From: Seramator thermalis
GTDB lineage: Bacteria; Bacteroidota; Bacteroidia; Bacteroidales; Dysgonomonadaceae
DNA: 64,000 nucleotides
Assembly (NCBI RefSeq): GCF_004138125.1
Contig: NZ_RXHS01000001.1
Coordinates: 124,001 to 188,000 of the forward strand
Reading direction: 5' to 3'
Positions 43,384-55,132 of the stretch are shown in pieces. The translations under genes and the position numbers were made by a program. The notes under the pieces are model-generated. The model had not been told where the DNA came from. It made no database searches and saw only the letters and a list, made by a program, of their open reading frames with translations. The stretch's first letter is position 1. Each line of letters begins with the position of its first letter.

Positions 43384-43831
43384 TTTTTCTTTTGTTGCAC
43401 AGAGTAACGCCGAGGATCACGGAGAACACAGAGAGCTTAAAATTCAAAGGTAATTATATTGTAATCCATTAAAATTCATTGCATATTTGACCTAAAGATA
43501 CAAAGATTTTATTTTAGTTCGTGAAATCAGCTTACCAATCTCATGTCTCTGCGAACTCAGTGCTTTCTCTTTGATCTTCGTGCACTAAAATTCGGTTTGA
43601 AGAATGTCCATTACATCATAAGTTCCACAGAGTATCACTGAGGGTCACAAAGAATCACAGAGATAAGAAAATATTTTCTGCAATTCCGTCACTAAAAAAT
43701 ATTCGTTTTAAAAATTAATCAACCTTTAAGTTAGATACAAATATATCTACTTTGCAGAAAAAACACAAGGAGCACAAAGTTTTCCTCTGTGCCCCTCTGT
43801 GTATCTCTCTATAAATCATCGTTTATCAGCA
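43364..43831. repeat. intergenic repeat region upstream of recG with a partial copy of its 5' end
   Basis: 448 nt without a gene. A 21-bp string spanning the recG start (43364-43384) recurs exactly at 43592-43612, giving a vestigial minus-strand MDILQTE-like start that soon stops. Both copies are followed by similar CACAGAG-rich text (GCACAGAGTAACGCCGAGG and CCACAGAGTATCACTGAGGG), and a third CTCTGTGCCCCTCTGTGT stretch lies at about 43783. This is a decayed tandem duplication plus dispersed CACAGAG-type intergenic repeats. Confidence 0.6.
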
Positions 43832-45112
43832 CTACCACGCAAACAAGGGATATTGTTTCATCGTGGCATTCACTTTCTCGCGAACGGATGCGATCGTTTT
43901 TTCGTTTTCCACGTCCGAAAGTACCGTATCGATCATTTCCACGATTTCGCCCATGAAATCTTCTTTCAAACCGCGCGTGGTGATGGCAGGCGTACCGAAG
44001 CGCAATCCCGAGGTTTGGAACGGACTGCGACTGTCGAACGGAACCATGTTTTTGTTGGTTGTAATATCGGCCGAAACCAATGCTTTTTCGGCAACTTTCC
44101 CCGTGAGATCCGGAAATTTTGTACGAAGATCCACCAAAATGCAATGATTATCCGTTCCCCCCGATACCACATTATATCCTTTATCCATAAATGCCTGAGC
44201 CATAATGGCCGCATTTTTTTTCACCTGCTTCTGATAGGTTTTAAATGAATCGTCGAGTGCTTCACCAAAAGCAACGGCTTTGGATGCAATCACATGCTCG
44301 AGCGGTCCGCCCTGCATTCCGGGAAAAACAGCCGAATCGAGAATGGCCGACATCATCTTTTTTTCGCCTTTGGGCGTTTTCAATCCCCACGGATTTTCGA
44401 AATCTTTTCCCATCAGAATGATTCCGCCACGTGGACCGCGCAACGTTTTGTGAGTAGTTGAGGTAACGACGTGTGCATGTTTCAACGGATTTTCGAGTAA
44501 TCCGGCAGCAATTAATCCGGCCGGATGTGCCATATCCACCATGAAAATAGCTCCGATTTCATCGGCAACCTTGCGAATGCGTGCATAGTCCCATTCACGA
44601 GTATAGGCCGAAGCACCGGCAATAATCAATTTGGGACGTTCGGCACGTGCAACGCTTTCGAGTTGGTCGTAATCGACCTGCTGATTGTCTTCGCGAACAT
44701 TGTATTCGAGCGCGCGAAACATGATTCCCGAAAAGTTGACCGGCGAGCCGTGCGACAAGTGTCCACCGTGCGAAAGATTCAGCCCCAAAAATTTATCGCC
44801 GGCCTTGAGGCAAGCCAAAAAAACCGCCGCATTAGCCTGAGCGCCCGAATGCGGTTGCACGTTCACCCATTCGGCATCGAAAAGTTTTTTGAGACGATCG
44901 ATGGCCAGTTGTTCACTCATATCCACAACCTCACAGCCACCATAGTAACGTTTTCCGGGATAACCTTCGGCATATTTGTTCGTCAAAACCGAACCCATAG
45001 CTTCGAGTACCTGATCGCTGACAAAGTTTTCCGATGCAATTAGCTCAATTCCTTTCAATTGACGTTGCTTTTCTTTTTCGATAATCTCGAAAAGTTGAGA
45101 ATCTCTTTTCAT
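43832..45112 (-). CDS. glyA: serine hydroxymethyltransferase
   Basis: 426-residue PLP enzyme interconverting serine and glycine with tetrahydrofolate, the main source of one-carbon units. Motifs: [20 protein letters not shown] and [19 protein letters not shown] at the N-terminus, [20 protein letters not shown], and the PLP-lysine motif [15 protein letters not shown] (Lys about 225). C-terminus and length are normal. Upstream is a 620-nt intergenic region; the gene is monocistronic. Confidence 0.97.
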   Translation of the reverse strand: MKRDSQLFEIIEKEKQRQLKGIELIASENFVSDQVLEAMGSVLTNKYAEGYPGKRYYGGCEVVDMSEQLAIDRLKKLFDAEWVNVQPHSGAQANAAVFLACLKAGDKFLGLNLSHGGHLSHGSPVNFSGIMFRALEYNVREDNQQVDYDQLESVARAERPKLIIAGASAYTREWDYARIRKVADEIGAIFMVDMAHPAGLIAAGLLENPLKHAHVVTSTTHKTLRGPRGGIILMGKDFENPWGLKTPKGEKKMMSAILDSAVFPGMQGGPLEHVIASKAVAFGEALDDSFKTYQKQVKKNAAIMAQAFMDKGYNVVSGGTDNHCILVDLRTKFPDLTGKVAEKALVSADITTNKNMVPFDSRSPFQTSGLRFGTPAITTRGLKEDFMGEIVEMIDTVLSDVENEKTIASVREKVNATMKQYPLFAW

Positions 45113-45735
45113 TTGAACTTGATTATTGTGATTGAAAATTACCTATCGTTTTCGATTCAAAAAAAGGAAATCGATTAATTGTGGTTTGTACAAATAAATC
45201 GTCAAAACACAATTTGAAAAATTAAAACATTGACAGATAGCAGTATGTGCTCATAATCGAATCGTTCCCAATCTGCATGAATCAGACTGCAAATGTACAG
45301 AAAGTTTTATTTAAATTTGCAGTTATCTTCACCAAATGCAATAATCCAAACCAATGATACACTTTTCATCTTGTTTGCAGAAAAAGCCTGAATAGAATTT
45401 TCATTGTTACGACAGTACGTTCATTTTGAATGTTGGCTTTCAATTCGCAAAAACGACTTCGCCTGATTGTCCGGATCAGTTAAAAAGCAGTACTAAATTC
45501 CGGATATACATCGAGTGAAAAATTGGACATAGTTAACATTACGTAACGATTGATTGTTTTTTCGAACATACAAATTAATACGACGTTGGTACGGACTTGG
45601 TATGGACTTAATACGACGAAAACCCTACAAGACCGTATCACAAAATCATTGATATATGTTTGCATATTTAAACAATATATAACTAAATATGAGAATAATG
45701 CAAAACTATAAAATGATGGGAGTGAACCCGAAAAT
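45113..45735. other. 623-nt intergenic region between glyA and the tyrosine phenol-lyase gene
   Basis: A/T-rich, with no credible ORF. It should contain the glyA promoter. A four-unit 11-bp tandem array lies at 45575-45618. Confidence 0.5.
45575..45618 (+). repeat. four-unit 11-bp tandem array
   Basis: TTAATACGACG, TTGGTACGGAC, TTGGTATGGAC, TTAATACGACG in direct succession. Outer units are identical; inner units differ by one base. Pattern TTrrTAyGrm with one-turn spacing, resembling the tandem GTACC units at the ends of the mobile element. Confidence 0.65.
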
Positions 45736-47184
<1,449 letters not shown>

Positions 47185-47227
47185 GAATAATGACAATATT
47201 TTTATCAAAATATCAATTTAAGGCATA

Positions 47228-47262
47228 AATGAAAAACCGTAACGCAAGAATTACCGGTTTTC
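47228..47262 (-). terminator. possible terminator at the end of the SDR gene
   Basis: Minus-strand GAAAACCGGTAA pairs imperfectly with TTACGGTTTTTC around an 8-nt loop; the stem overlaps the SDR stop codon and ends in a T run. Confidence 0.4.
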
Positions 47263-48012
47263 CTTATGAAACAGTGTTCCATTGGCCTGAGCAGTAGGCA
47301 TCACAATCATATCGTTGATATTGACGTGTGGCGGACGCGAGACACAAAACCAAATGCACTCTGCGATATCTTCGGCAACCAGATTTTCGAAGCCATCATA
47401 CACCTGATCGGCACGTTGTTGGTCGCCGTGAAAACGCACAAGCGAAAATTCCGTTTCCACTGCTCCCGGACAAATTTGAGTCACCCTTATATTATAGGGC
47501 AACATATCTATACGCATGGCTTTGGAGATAGCATCCACCGCATGTTTACTCGCACAGTAAACATTGCCATTGGGATATACTTCTTTACCTGCAATGGAGC
47601 CAATGTTGATGATTTGTCCCTGTTTGCGATCGATCATTCCGGGCGCAATTGCCCGCGTAACGTAAAGCATTCCCTTTACATTGGTATCAATCATACGTTC
47701 CCAATCGTCGATATCGCCTTCCTGTATAGGCGACAAACCGGCAGCCAACCCGGCATTATTGATCAAAACATCTACATCCCTCCATTCGGAAGGCAAATGA
47801 CCTAAATATATTTCGACTTCGTGCCTGTCGCGAACATCAAAAGCCAAAGGAAATACCCGTATGGAGGTTGATCGAAGTTTGTCGGCAAGCAATTCGAGAC
47901 GATCAGAACGGCGTCCGGTGATAATAACATTCCATCCTTCATTTGCAAATTTCATGGCGGTGGCTTCCCCTATTCCGGAAGTAGCACCGGTAATCAATGC
48001 TATTTTGTTCAT
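47251..48012 (-). CDS. short-chain dehydrogenase/reductase (YdfG-like)
   Basis: 253-residue NAD(P)-dependent oxidoreductase. Cofactor motif ALITGATSGIGEATAMKF (TGxxxGIG), NNAGLAAG, and the active site YCASKHAVDAISKAM (YxxxK) with Ser in NIGSIAGK upstream. TGRRSDRLELL at the end of beta2 suggests NADP preference. It resembles the 3-hydroxy acid / serine dehydrogenase YdfG group. Upstream of the start the minus strand carries two TACTTTTG boxes. Substrate unproven. Confidence 0.87.
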   Translation of the reverse strand: MNKIALITGATSGIGEATAMKFANEGWNVIITGRRSDRLELLADKLRSTSIRVFPLAFDVRDRHEVEIYLGHLPSEWRDVDVLINNAGLAAGLSPIQEGDIDDWERMIDTNVKGMLYVTRAIAPGMIDRKQGQIINIGSIAGKEVYPNGNVYCASKHAVDAISKAMRIDMLPYNIRVTQICPGAVETEFSLVRFHGDQQRADQVYDGFENLVAEDIAECIWFCVSRPPHVNINDMIVMPTAQANGTLFHKENR

Positions 48013-48119
48013 AGATTATTGAATTTAAATCGAACCAAAAGTACCCAAAAAAAAGCTGAAAACATCAAAAGTAGCAAGAAAAAAAGTAATTTTACAACCG
48101 AATATTAACTTCAGACACT

Positions 48120-48353
48120 ATGAAACCTGACTTTGTAACTGTCAAAACCTTCAACTTTCCGTCAGAAGTGGCGGTAGTACAATCTTACATGGATATGCGA
48201 GGAATCGAAACCTATCTAAAAAATATGACATCGAATCGATTAGCTTATACTTTAGGCGACATTGAGATGCAAGTAAAAAGCGAAGATGCCGAGATCGCAA
48301 AACAAGCCCTGATTGAAGGGGGATTTGCAAAACCGGAAGACTTTGAAGAATAA
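48120..48353 (+). CDS. DUF2007 family small protein
   Basis: 77-residue cytoplasmic protein: VKTFNFPSEVAVVQSYMDMR, GIETYLKNMTSNRLAYTLG, IEMQVKSEDAEIAKQALIEG. This is the DUF2007 ferredoxin-like domain, called putative signal transducing protein. Function unknown. It is followed 27 nt later by the AI-2E transporter gene and may be co-transcribed. Confidence 0.8.
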   Translation: MKPDFVTVKTFNFPSEVAVVQSYMDMRGIETYLKNMTSNRLAYTLGDIEMQVKSEDAEIAKQALIEGGFAKPEDFEE

Positions 48354-48380
48354 ACAGACAATGAATATTAATTGAAAAAT

Positions 48381-49505
48381 ATGGAACAACAGTCGATTGA
48401 ACAGTCTATAAATAAAAAGCAACGCTACACGTTGATAGGATTGATTGTAGTGTTGGGTTTGATTCTTTTTAACCAAACGCGCCCCTACATGAGCGGCCTT
48501 TTAGGCGCATTCACACTCTATGTGCTACTGAACAGGCAGATGGTTTTTTTGAGCGAAAAACTAAAATTTGGAAAAGCTTTCAGCGCAATCATACTTTTAT
48601 TGGAAGCATTTCTCTTTTTTCTGTTGCCACTCACAGGCGTAGCATTGTTGGTAATAGATACGCTTTCGGGCATACATATTGACCCTCAGCTGATTTTGGA
48701 ACAAACAACAGGGTTCATAAACAAAATAGAAAGTCGATTGCATATCGAAATTTTTACACCCCAAAACCTATCCATGCTTCCCAAACTGGGAAGCAATTTG
48801 ATACAAATCCTCGGATCGAGTGTTTATTCACTTTCCATCAACGCAATCGTTATTATTTTTGTGCTTTACTTCATGCTTTACAACTATCAATCGTTCGGGA
48901 AAATTATTCGCGAAATAATTCCGTTCAATGAGGAAAACAAGCAAATTCTTGCCGAAGAAACCCGATCGATTATCAAAGCAAATGCGATTGGGATACCGCT
49001 TTTGGCAGTCATTCAAGGCCTTGTGGCATATTTGGGATATGTTTTTTTCGGCACATCCAATCCTTTACTTTTCGGAATTTTTACGGCATTTGCCACCATC
49101 CTTCCGGTTGTGGGAACCACCATTGTGTGGCTTCCATTGGCCATAGTACTTTTTGTTCAAGGTAACATAGTTGGTGGAATAGGACTTGCCTTATATGGTG
49201 CGATTGCAATTAGTGGCGTGGATAATGTGATACGATTTCTACTACAAAAACAATTGGCCGATATTCACCCGCTGATCACTATTTTCGGCGTTTTCATCGG
49301 GATTCCGATGTTTGGATTTTGGGGAGTGATATTTGGCCCGTTGTTGCTTTCACTTTTCTTGCTGTTTTTCAACATGTATCGCTACGAATATATTCCCGGC
49401 TCGACTGCCGAACCCCGGGTTACAACCAAAATGAAGGTACAACAAGTTAAATTGCCTTCTGTCAAGAAAAAACAAAAAAATGAAGCGACTCCGAATAAAA
49501 AATAA
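48381..49505 (+). CDS. AI-2E family transporter (PerM-like)
   Basis: 374-residue membrane protein with about eight TM segments: LIGLIVVLGLILF near the N-terminus, AFSAIILLLEAFLFFLLP, NAIVIIFVLYFMLYNYQSF, and a conserved IPLLAVIQGLVAYLGYVFFG (about 205-224), then VGTTIVWLPLAIVLFVQG and PMFGFWGVIFGPLL. It belongs to a large family of uncertain substrates; some members export AI-2 or act as Na+/H+ antiporters. I use ATG 48381; a TTG nine nt earlier is in frame. The gene overlaps the next by 26 nt. Confidence 0.87.
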   Translation: MEQQSIEQSINKKQRYTLIGLIVVLGLILFNQTRPYMSGLLGAFTLYVLLNRQMVFLSEKLKFGKAFSAIILLLEAFLFFLLPLTGVALLVIDTLSGIHIDPQLILEQTTGFINKIESRLHIEIFTPQNLSMLPKLGSNLIQILGSSVYSLSINAIVIIFVLYFMLYNYQSFGKIIREIIPFNEENKQILAEETRSIIKANAIGIPLLAVIQGLVAYLGYVFFGTSNPLLFGIFTAFATILPVVGTTIVWLPLAIVLFVQGNIVGGIGLALYGAIAISGVDNVIRFLLQKQLADIHPLITIFGVFIGIPMFGFWGVIFGPLLLSLFLLFFNMYRYEYIPGSTAEPRVTTKMKVQQVKLPSVKKKQKNEATPNKK

Positions 49506-50652
49506 TGCAATAACACTGTTTTTCGGCATTTTCGTCTTTCTGATTATTGGTTGCACGGGAAAGCAAAAGTCCTCCAATTCATCATCGGAGAGTCAACCGC
49601 ATTCGTTTACGGCCATTAAATATGCCAAAGGTTTTCGGATAGAACATTTTGATGGATACACACGCCTGACAATTCTCAATCCCTGGAATAATTGGACTCC
49701 GTATCAAACTTACAATCTTTACAAAACGAACGGGGATAAACTTCCATCTGAAGGAACAAATCTGAAAATTCCATTGGAATCAATTGTAGTGAACACATTC
49801 GCCTATTTTGATTTTTTAGAGCAATTAGGCCAAATTGACAAGATCACAGGTATAACCGATGGATTCAGAGTTTACAATCCTAATATTCTGCGACGAATTG
49901 CAAAAGACAGCATCGCGGATTTGGGTGATCCCTTTAAAATGAATCTCGAAAAAACGCTCGCTCTAAAACCCAATGCGATCCTTACGTCGGCTTACGCCCA
50001 ACGCGATCAGTATTCGGAGCGCCTCGTCCAAGCCGGTATACCGGTTATTTACAACCTCGAATGGATGGAAAACTCGCCACTGGCTCGTGCAGAGTGGATA
50101 AAAATGATAGCCGTATTTTTCGATAAGGAAGCGGACGCAGACCGTATTTTCGACCAAATTGAAAAACGATATCTGAAAGTGAAGGAAAAGGTTGGCGGGG
50201 TTGAAAAAAAATATTCGGTTATGGCCGGCGATAATTTTCAGGGAACATGGTACGTGCCCGGCGGACGAAGTTTTAACGCCTGCCTGTTTCGTGATGCCAA
50301 TCTCAATTATTATTATGAGGACGACCACAATAGTGGCAGCATTGGACTGGACATCGAAACCATCCTGACACAATTTGGAAAAGCCGATTATTGGTTTGGG
50401 TGTACGGCGGATTCGTACGAAGAGCTCAATGAAAAGGATCCAAAATACAAACTGCTAAAATCGGTAAAGGATAAGCACGTTTTCAACAACAAAAACAGGG
50501 TAACACCCTCGGGAGGCAACGATTTTTTTGAAAGCGCCATAGCCAATCCCGATTTGATTCTTTCGGACTTCATCAAAGCAGTTTATCCCGCGCTTCTGCC
50601 ACAATACCATTTCACTTACATCAAACCCCTCAAAACGGATAATGCTTTGTGA
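49480..50652 (+). CDS. iron-siderophore/cobalamin-type ABC transporter substrate-binding lipoprotein
   Basis: 390-residue lipoprotein (FVFLIIGC, lipid Cys25). The mature part has the FecB/BtuF-type type-III fold: TRLTILNPWNNWTPYQTYNL, IPLESIVVNTFAYFDFLEQL, ALKPNAILTSAYAQRDQYSE and VIYNLEWMENSPLARAEW. It overlaps the AI-2E gene by 26 nt, and its stop overlaps the GTG start of the permease gene, so the two form one transport operon. Ligand could be a ferric siderophore, heme or cobalamin; the sequence does not decide. Confidence 0.87.
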   Translation: MKRLRIKNNAITLFFGIFVFLIIGCTGKQKSSNSSSESQPHSFTAIKYAKGFRIEHFDGYTRLTILNPWNNWTPYQTYNLYKTNGDKLPSEGTNLKIPLESIVVNTFAYFDFLEQLGQIDKITGITDGFRVYNPNILRRIAKDSIADLGDPFKMNLEKTLALKPNAILTSAYAQRDQYSERLVQAGIPVIYNLEWMENSPLARAEWIKMIAVFFDKEADADRIFDQIEKRYLKVKEKVGGVEKKYSVMAGDNFQGTWYVPGGRSFNACLFRDANLNYYYEDDHNSGSIGLDIETILTQFGKADYWFGCTADSYEELNEKDPKYKLLKSVKDKHVFNNKNRVTPSGGNDFFESAIANPDLILSDFIKAVYPALLPQYHFTYIKPLKTDNAL

Positions 50653-51659
50653 AACGAAATGCCATACTTTTTTCAATTCTCGTAATCCTGCTCTTAACAG
50701 CTTTTTTTTGCGATCTTTTCGTGGGAAATGCTCACATATCGATACGCGAAACATGGGCTGCACTTTGGGGAAGCTCGGGCGATACCATCACCGACGAGAT
50801 CGTGCGGAACTATCGAATGCCTAAAGCACTGACATCGATTCTTGCCGGAGCATCTTTATCAGTGGCCGGCTTGCTTATGCAGACATTGTTTAGAAATCCA
50901 CTTGCCGGTCCCGATGTATTGGGAGTCAGCGCCGGTGCCGGATTGGGTGTGGCTTTACTGACCATGCTGAACGGTTCTTTTCTTTATCCGATAATTTCTA
51001 CGCTTGGGAGCATGGCTCAGGTGATTGCAGCTATCGCAGGAGCGGCACTCACACTTCTGCTCATTTTGTTCGTCTCTTCTCGAATCAATGATTCGATCAC
51101 CATCTTGGTGTTAGGTATGATTTTCGGATACGTTGCAAGTGCAGCGGTCACCATCTTGCAAAGTTTTGCAGATCCCGATTCGTTGAAAGTATTCGTTACA
51201 TGGACGTTTGGGAGCACGAGCAACGTCACGTGGAACAAAATGCCTATCATGGCAGGGATTGTGATCATCGGAATATTGTCTTCTTTTTTTCTACAAAAAA
51301 ATCTTAACAGTCTGCTTTTAGGCGAACATTATGCCTCGACTGTTGGTTTAAATATAAAATCGATACGCATTGTGCTTATCACAATAACGGCACTCGTAAC
51401 AGGCACCATTACTGCATTCGCAGGGCCAATCGCGTTTGTTGGTGTCGTAATTCCACATTTTGCCAGAGCTCTTTTCGGTACTGTCAATCATAGAATCGTG
51501 ATTCCTGCAACACTCCTGTCCGGAGGCATTTTGATGATCATCTGTGACATCATATCACAGGTGCCTATATCGAATCGAACGCTTCCGATCAATGCGGTTA
51601 CAGCATTGTTTGGAGCACCGATGATCATTTGGATTGTATTAAAACGAAAAAAACTTTAA
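50649..51659 (+). CDS. FecCD-family ABC transporter permease
   Basis: 336-residue permease with about nine to ten TM helices and classic family motifs: NYRMPKALTSILAGASLSVA, LLMQTLFRNPLAGPDVLGVS, the PGFILGL-type loop counterpart GPIAFVGVVIPHFARALFG, and ISQVPISNRTLPINAVTALF. Starts with GTG at 50649, overlapping the stop of the binding protein (GTGA). No ATP-binding subunit gene follows: the next gene is dps. The ATPase must be encoded elsewhere. Confidence 0.92.
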   Translation: MKRNAILFSILVILLLTAFFCDLFVGNAHISIRETWAALWGSSGDTITDEIVRNYRMPKALTSILAGASLSVAGLLMQTLFRNPLAGPDVLGVSAGAGLGVALLTMLNGSFLYPIISTLGSMAQVIAAIAGAALTLLLILFVSSRINDSITILVLGMIFGYVASAAVTILQSFADPDSLKVFVTWTFGSTSNVTWNKMPIMAGIVIIGILSSFFLQKNLNSLLLGEHYASTVGLNIKSIRIVLITITALVTGTITAFAGPIAFVGVVIPHFARALFGTVNHRIVIPATLLSGGILMIICDIISQVPISNRTLPINAVTALFGAPMIIWIVLKRKKL

Positions 51660-51704
51660 ATTCATAATATAAATATTTTCTATAATATATTCTTGGATAT
51701 TTAT

Positions 51705-51735
51705 TTTGAATATATCGAAATACTTTATATATTTG
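51705..51735 (+). promoter_or_regulatory. promoter of dps
   Basis: TTTG (51705-51708), 19 nt, TATATTTG (51728-51735), about 40 nt before the ATG. Confidence 0.7.
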
Positions 51736-51774
51736 CATCAGTTATAAATATTAATAATTAAAACAAAGTGCATT

Positions 51775-52248
51775 ATGAAAACATTAGATTACACACAGTT
51801 AGAAGCCAAAACGGCTAAAAACGTGGCAGAAGAGTTGCAAACCTTATTAGCCGATTTTCAGGTATTTTATACGAATATGCGTGGTTTTCATTGGAACGTG
51901 AAAGGGCGCGGATTTTATCAGTTGCATGAGTTGTTCGAAAAAATGTACGACGACGCAGCCGAAAAAATAGATGAGATTGCAGAACGAATCCTCATGTTGG
52001 GAGAAGTTCCTGCACACAATTTCAGCCATTATCTGAAAGCTTCTCAGATTAAAGAAAGCGGAGTAGTAAGCGATCCTGATGAAATTGTAAAACTCATACT
52101 CGAATCATTGAAAATATTAATATCGCAAGAAAGAAAAGTTCTCGACCTGGCAGCAGAAGGCTCCGACGAAGTAACGGTAGCGATGATCAGCGATTTTTTG
52201 ACGGAACAAGAAAAAAGCGTTTGGATGCTTACCTCTTATCTTGCCTAA
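51775..52248 (+). CDS. dps: Dps ferritin-like DNA-protection protein
   Basis: 157-residue four-helix protein that forms a 12-mer shell storing iron and protecting DNA from peroxide. Ferroxidase-site ligands lie in YTNMRGFHWNVKGRGFYQLH (His about 41) and LFEKMYDDAAEKIDEIAERI (Asp/Glu about 60-75). The gene has its own promoter and terminator and is monocistronic. It lacks a long basic tail, so DNA binding may be weak. Confidence 0.93.
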   Translation: MKTLDYTQLEAKTAKNVAEELQTLLADFQVFYTNMRGFHWNVKGRGFYQLHELFEKMYDDAAEKIDEIAERILMLGEVPAHNFSHYLKASQIKESGVVSDPDEIVKLILESLKILISQERKVLDLAAEGSDEVTVAMISDFLTEQEKSVWMLTSYLA

Positions 52249-52264
52249 GCAAAAAAATATCTTT

Positions 52265-52298
52265 AAAGGCGACTTCTTCGGGTCGCCTTTTTTTGTTT
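52265..52298 (+). terminator. terminator of dps
   Basis: AAAGGCGAC (52265-52273) and GTCGCCTTT (52282-52290) with an 8-nt loop, then TTTTTG. Confidence 0.9.
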
Positions 52299-52367
52299 TC
52301 TGCCCATAAAATACTGTAAAATATCTGGCACTATTTTTGCATCTCTTTTATATAATAAAATTATAAG

Positions 52368-52375
52368 TATATTTG
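52368..52375 (+). promoter_or_regulatory. -7 box for clpC
   Basis: TATATTTG, 32 nt before the clpC ATG. No convincing -33 TTTG at standard spacing was found. Confidence 0.45.
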
Positions 52376-52407
52376 TAGTCGATACATGCTACGAAAGGGA
52401 ATAAAAA

Positions 52408-54969
52408 ATGGAAAATAATTTTTCACAAAGAGTCCGCGACATCATGGCTTACAGCCGTGAAGAAGCAGGGAGACTCCAAAACAATTATATCGGACCCGAA
52501 CATCTAATGCTCGGCATACTTCGAAATGGAGAAGGGATGGCAATTCAGGTGCTGCAAGATTTCGACGTAGATCTTCAAGCTCTGAAAGAAAATATCGATT
52601 TGCATATTCGTCAGGTACAGGAGCCATATGAAGGTACAGGTGAACTCGTAATCAATAAGAATACGGAAAAAGCTTTAAAAATGAGCATATTGGAAGCAAG
52701 ACTGACAAAAAGTGCGGAAACCGATTCGGAACACATTTTGCTTGCTCTGCTCAAAGATTCGAACACGCTCATATATACAATTTTAAAGCAATTTCACTTG
52801 GATTATGCAAGTACCTTTTTGTATATCAAGAACCTACTCGAAGATCGTCAGGGAAACGGGGAGGCAGACAGCCCCACAATGGGACCTAATTTCACGGATG
52901 ACGACGACGATGACATGTCCGAAAGATCATCTTTCAATCCGGGAAGTCATGGAGGATCACCACAAGCCAAAACATCAGATACTCCCGTTCTCGACAATTT
53001 CGGTACCGACATCACACGAGCTGCAATGGAAAACCGACTCGACCCTGTGGTCGGTCGTGAAAAAGAAATCGAGCGTATCGCTCAGATTTTGAGTCGTCGC
53101 AAGAAAAACAATCCCGTCCTCATCGGCGATCCGGGAGTTGGAAAGTCGGCCATTGTTGACGGACTGGCATTGCGCATCGTACAGAAGAAGGTATCGCGCA
53201 CACTGTTCGATAAACGTGTCATAGCTCTCGATATGGCATCGATAGTCGCAGGAACAAAATATCGCGGACAATTTGAGGAACGTATCAAGGCAATTTTGAA
53301 CGAACTTTCGAAAAATCCCAATATCATCCTGTTCATCGACGAGATACACACCATTGTAGGTGCCGGAGGTGCGGCAGGATCTCTTGATGCCGCCAATATG
53401 CTGAAACCGGCATTAGCACGAGGCGAAATACAATGCATCGGGGCAACCACGCTGGACGAATATCGCAAGAACATCGAAAAAGACGGTGCATTGGAACGTC
53501 GTTTTCAAAAAGTAATTGTCGATCCAACCTCACCCGAGGAAACATTATTGATTTTGAAAAACATCAAGGAACGTTACGAAGAGCACCACAACGTCAGATA
53601 TACCGACGCAGCACTTGAAGCTTGCGTGAAACTGACAGACAGATACATCAGCGACCGCACTTTTCCCGATAAGGCAATCGATGCGCTCGATGAAGCAGGA
53701 GCAAGAGTTCACATTTCGAATATTGTAATTCCGGAGACTATCCAGAAGTTGGAAGCCGAACTGAAAGAGGTTGAACAGCTGAAAACCGAAGCCGTCAAGG
53801 CTCAAAAATACGAATTGGCTGCCAGCTACCGCGACAAACAGCGTCAGCTGCTGCTTGCACTCGAAGCCGAGGAAGAACGTTGGCAGAAGGAAATCAAGGA
53901 AAAGCCCGAAATTGTGGACGAAGATAAGGTCGCCGAAGTGGTAGCAATGATTTCGGGAGTTCCCGTTCAGCGTATTGCACAAGCCGAAGGCGAACGCCTC
54001 ATCGAAATGAAAGATGTGCTGAAATCGCAAGTCATCGGGCAGGATGAAGCGATCGACAAGGTCGTTAAAGCCATTCAACGCAACCGGGTAGGACTGAAAG
54101 ATCCGAATAAACCCATCGGCACATTCATGTTCCTGGGACCAACAGGAGTAGGCAAAACCCATCTTGCCAAAAAATTGGCCGAATTTCTGTTTGATTCGCC
54201 CGAGAATCTCATTCGCATCGACATGAGCGAATATATGGAAAAATTCAACGTTTCGCGCCTCGTAGGAGCACCTCCGGGATATGTAGGATATGAAGAAGGC
54301 GGACAATTGACAGAAAAAGTAAGACGTCGTCCCTACTCCGTAGTTTTGCTCGATGAAATCGAAAAAGCACACCCTGATGTCTTCAATCTTTTACTTCAGA
54401 TTTTGGACGAGGGACATATTACCGACAGCTTGGGCAGAAAAATCGACTTTAAAAACACGATTTTGATCATGACCTCCAATATCGGTACACGACAATTGAA
54501 AGATTTTGGGCGTGGAATCGGATTTAATACGGTCGCGAATGTTGCTGACGCCGAATATTCGCGAGGAATCATTCAGAAAGCCCTCAACAAGGCATTTGCC
54601 CCCGAGTTTCTGAATCGTGTGGACGACATTATCATGTTCGAGCAGCTCAGCAAAGAATCGATTTTCAAAATCATCGATTTGGAATTGAAAGGACTTTATA
54701 AAAGAATCGCCGAACTTGGTTATCAGGTTACGATTACCGAAGCTGCCAAAGAATTCCTTGCCGAAAAAGGTTATGATGTACAATTTGGAGCCCGCCCGCT
54801 CAAGCGAGCCATTCAAAAATACATCGAAGACGAAATGGCCGAAATGATACTGAGAACGAGTATCAAAGAAGGGGAAACGCTCGTAATCGATTTTGACAAC
54901 GAAACCAAACAAATTACGATGAAAGTTGCCAATAATCAAATGGAGCAGCCAAGCAAGAACAAAGCCTGA
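52408..54969 (+). CDS. clpC: ATP-dependent Clp protease ATP-binding subunit ClpC
   Basis: 853-residue Hsp100 unfoldase that feeds substrates to ClpP. Double Clp-N repeats at about 1-145 ([35 protein letters not shown]). AAA+ domain 1 has [15 protein letters not shown] (about 240) and [17 protein letters not shown]; a UVR-like segment ([17 protein letters not shown], about 465-485) in the middle region separates ClpC from ClpB. Domain 2 has [16 protein letters not shown] (about 577) and [17 protein letters not shown]-terminal D2-small domain completes it. Bacteroidetes ClpC is normally constitutive with stress induction; the gene is monocistronic. Confidence 0.95.
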   Translation: MENNFSQRVRDIMAYSREEAGRLQNNYIGPEHLMLGILRNGEGMAIQVLQDFDVDLQALKENIDLHIRQVQEPYEGTGELVINKNTEKALKMSILEARLTKSAETDSEHILLALLKDSNTLIYTILKQFHLDYASTFLYIKNLLEDRQGNGEADSPTMGPNFTDDDDDDMSERSSFNPGSHGGSPQAKTSDTPVLDNFGTDITRAAMENRLDPVVGREKEIERIAQILSRRKKNNPVLIGDPGVGKSAIVDGLALRIVQKKVSRTLFDKRVIALDMASIVAGTKYRGQFEERIKAILNELSKNPNIILFIDEIHTIVGAGGAAGSLDAANMLKPALARGEIQCIGATTLDEYRKNIEKDGALERRFQKVIVDPTSPEETLLILKNIKERYEEHHNVRYTDAALEACVKLTDRYISDRTFPDKAIDALDEAGARVHISNIVIPETIQKLEAELKEVEQLKTEAVKAQKYELAASYRDKQRQLLLALEAEEERWQKEIKEKPEIVDEDKVAEVVAMISGVPVQRIAQAEGERLIEMKDVLKSQVIGQDEAIDKVVKAIQRNRVGLKDPNKPIGTFMFLGPTGVGKTHLAKKLAEFLFDSPENLIRIDMSEYMEKFNVSRLVGAPPGYVGYEEGGQLTEKVRRRPYSVVLLDEIEKAHPDVFNLLLQILDEGHITDSLGRKIDFKNTILIMTSNIGTRQLKDFGRGIGFNTVANVADAEYSRGIIQKALNKAFAPEFLNRVDDIIMFEQLSKESIFKIIDLELKGLYKRIAELGYQVTITEAAKEFLAEKGYDVQFGARPLKRAIQKYIEDEMAEMILRTSIKEGETLVIDFDNETKQITMKVANNQMEQPSKNKA

Positions 54970-54995
54970 AACTTTTAACAGAATCCCTCTTATCT

Positions 54996-55038
54996 ATTAA
55001 ACCGCCTGAAATTCATAAAACGGGCGGTTTAATTTTTG
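54996..55038 (+). terminator. terminator of clpC
   Basis: ATTAAACCGCC (54996-55006) and GGCGGTTTAAT (55023-55033), 11-bp perfect arms with a 16-nt loop, then TTTTG. Confidence 0.88.
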
Positions 55039-55132
55039 AGGGATCATTTAGTTTCCACAGCAAATTGCGGAAACAATAACCCGTGTAATGTTGTTAAATG
55101 AATTCACCCGGAATTAAAATTCGATAGTAAAA

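Noticed and set aside
53545-54372. Minus-strand open frame (275 codons) inside clpC
   Set aside because: Antisense shadow of an intact AAA+ gene; Phe-rich with no domain.
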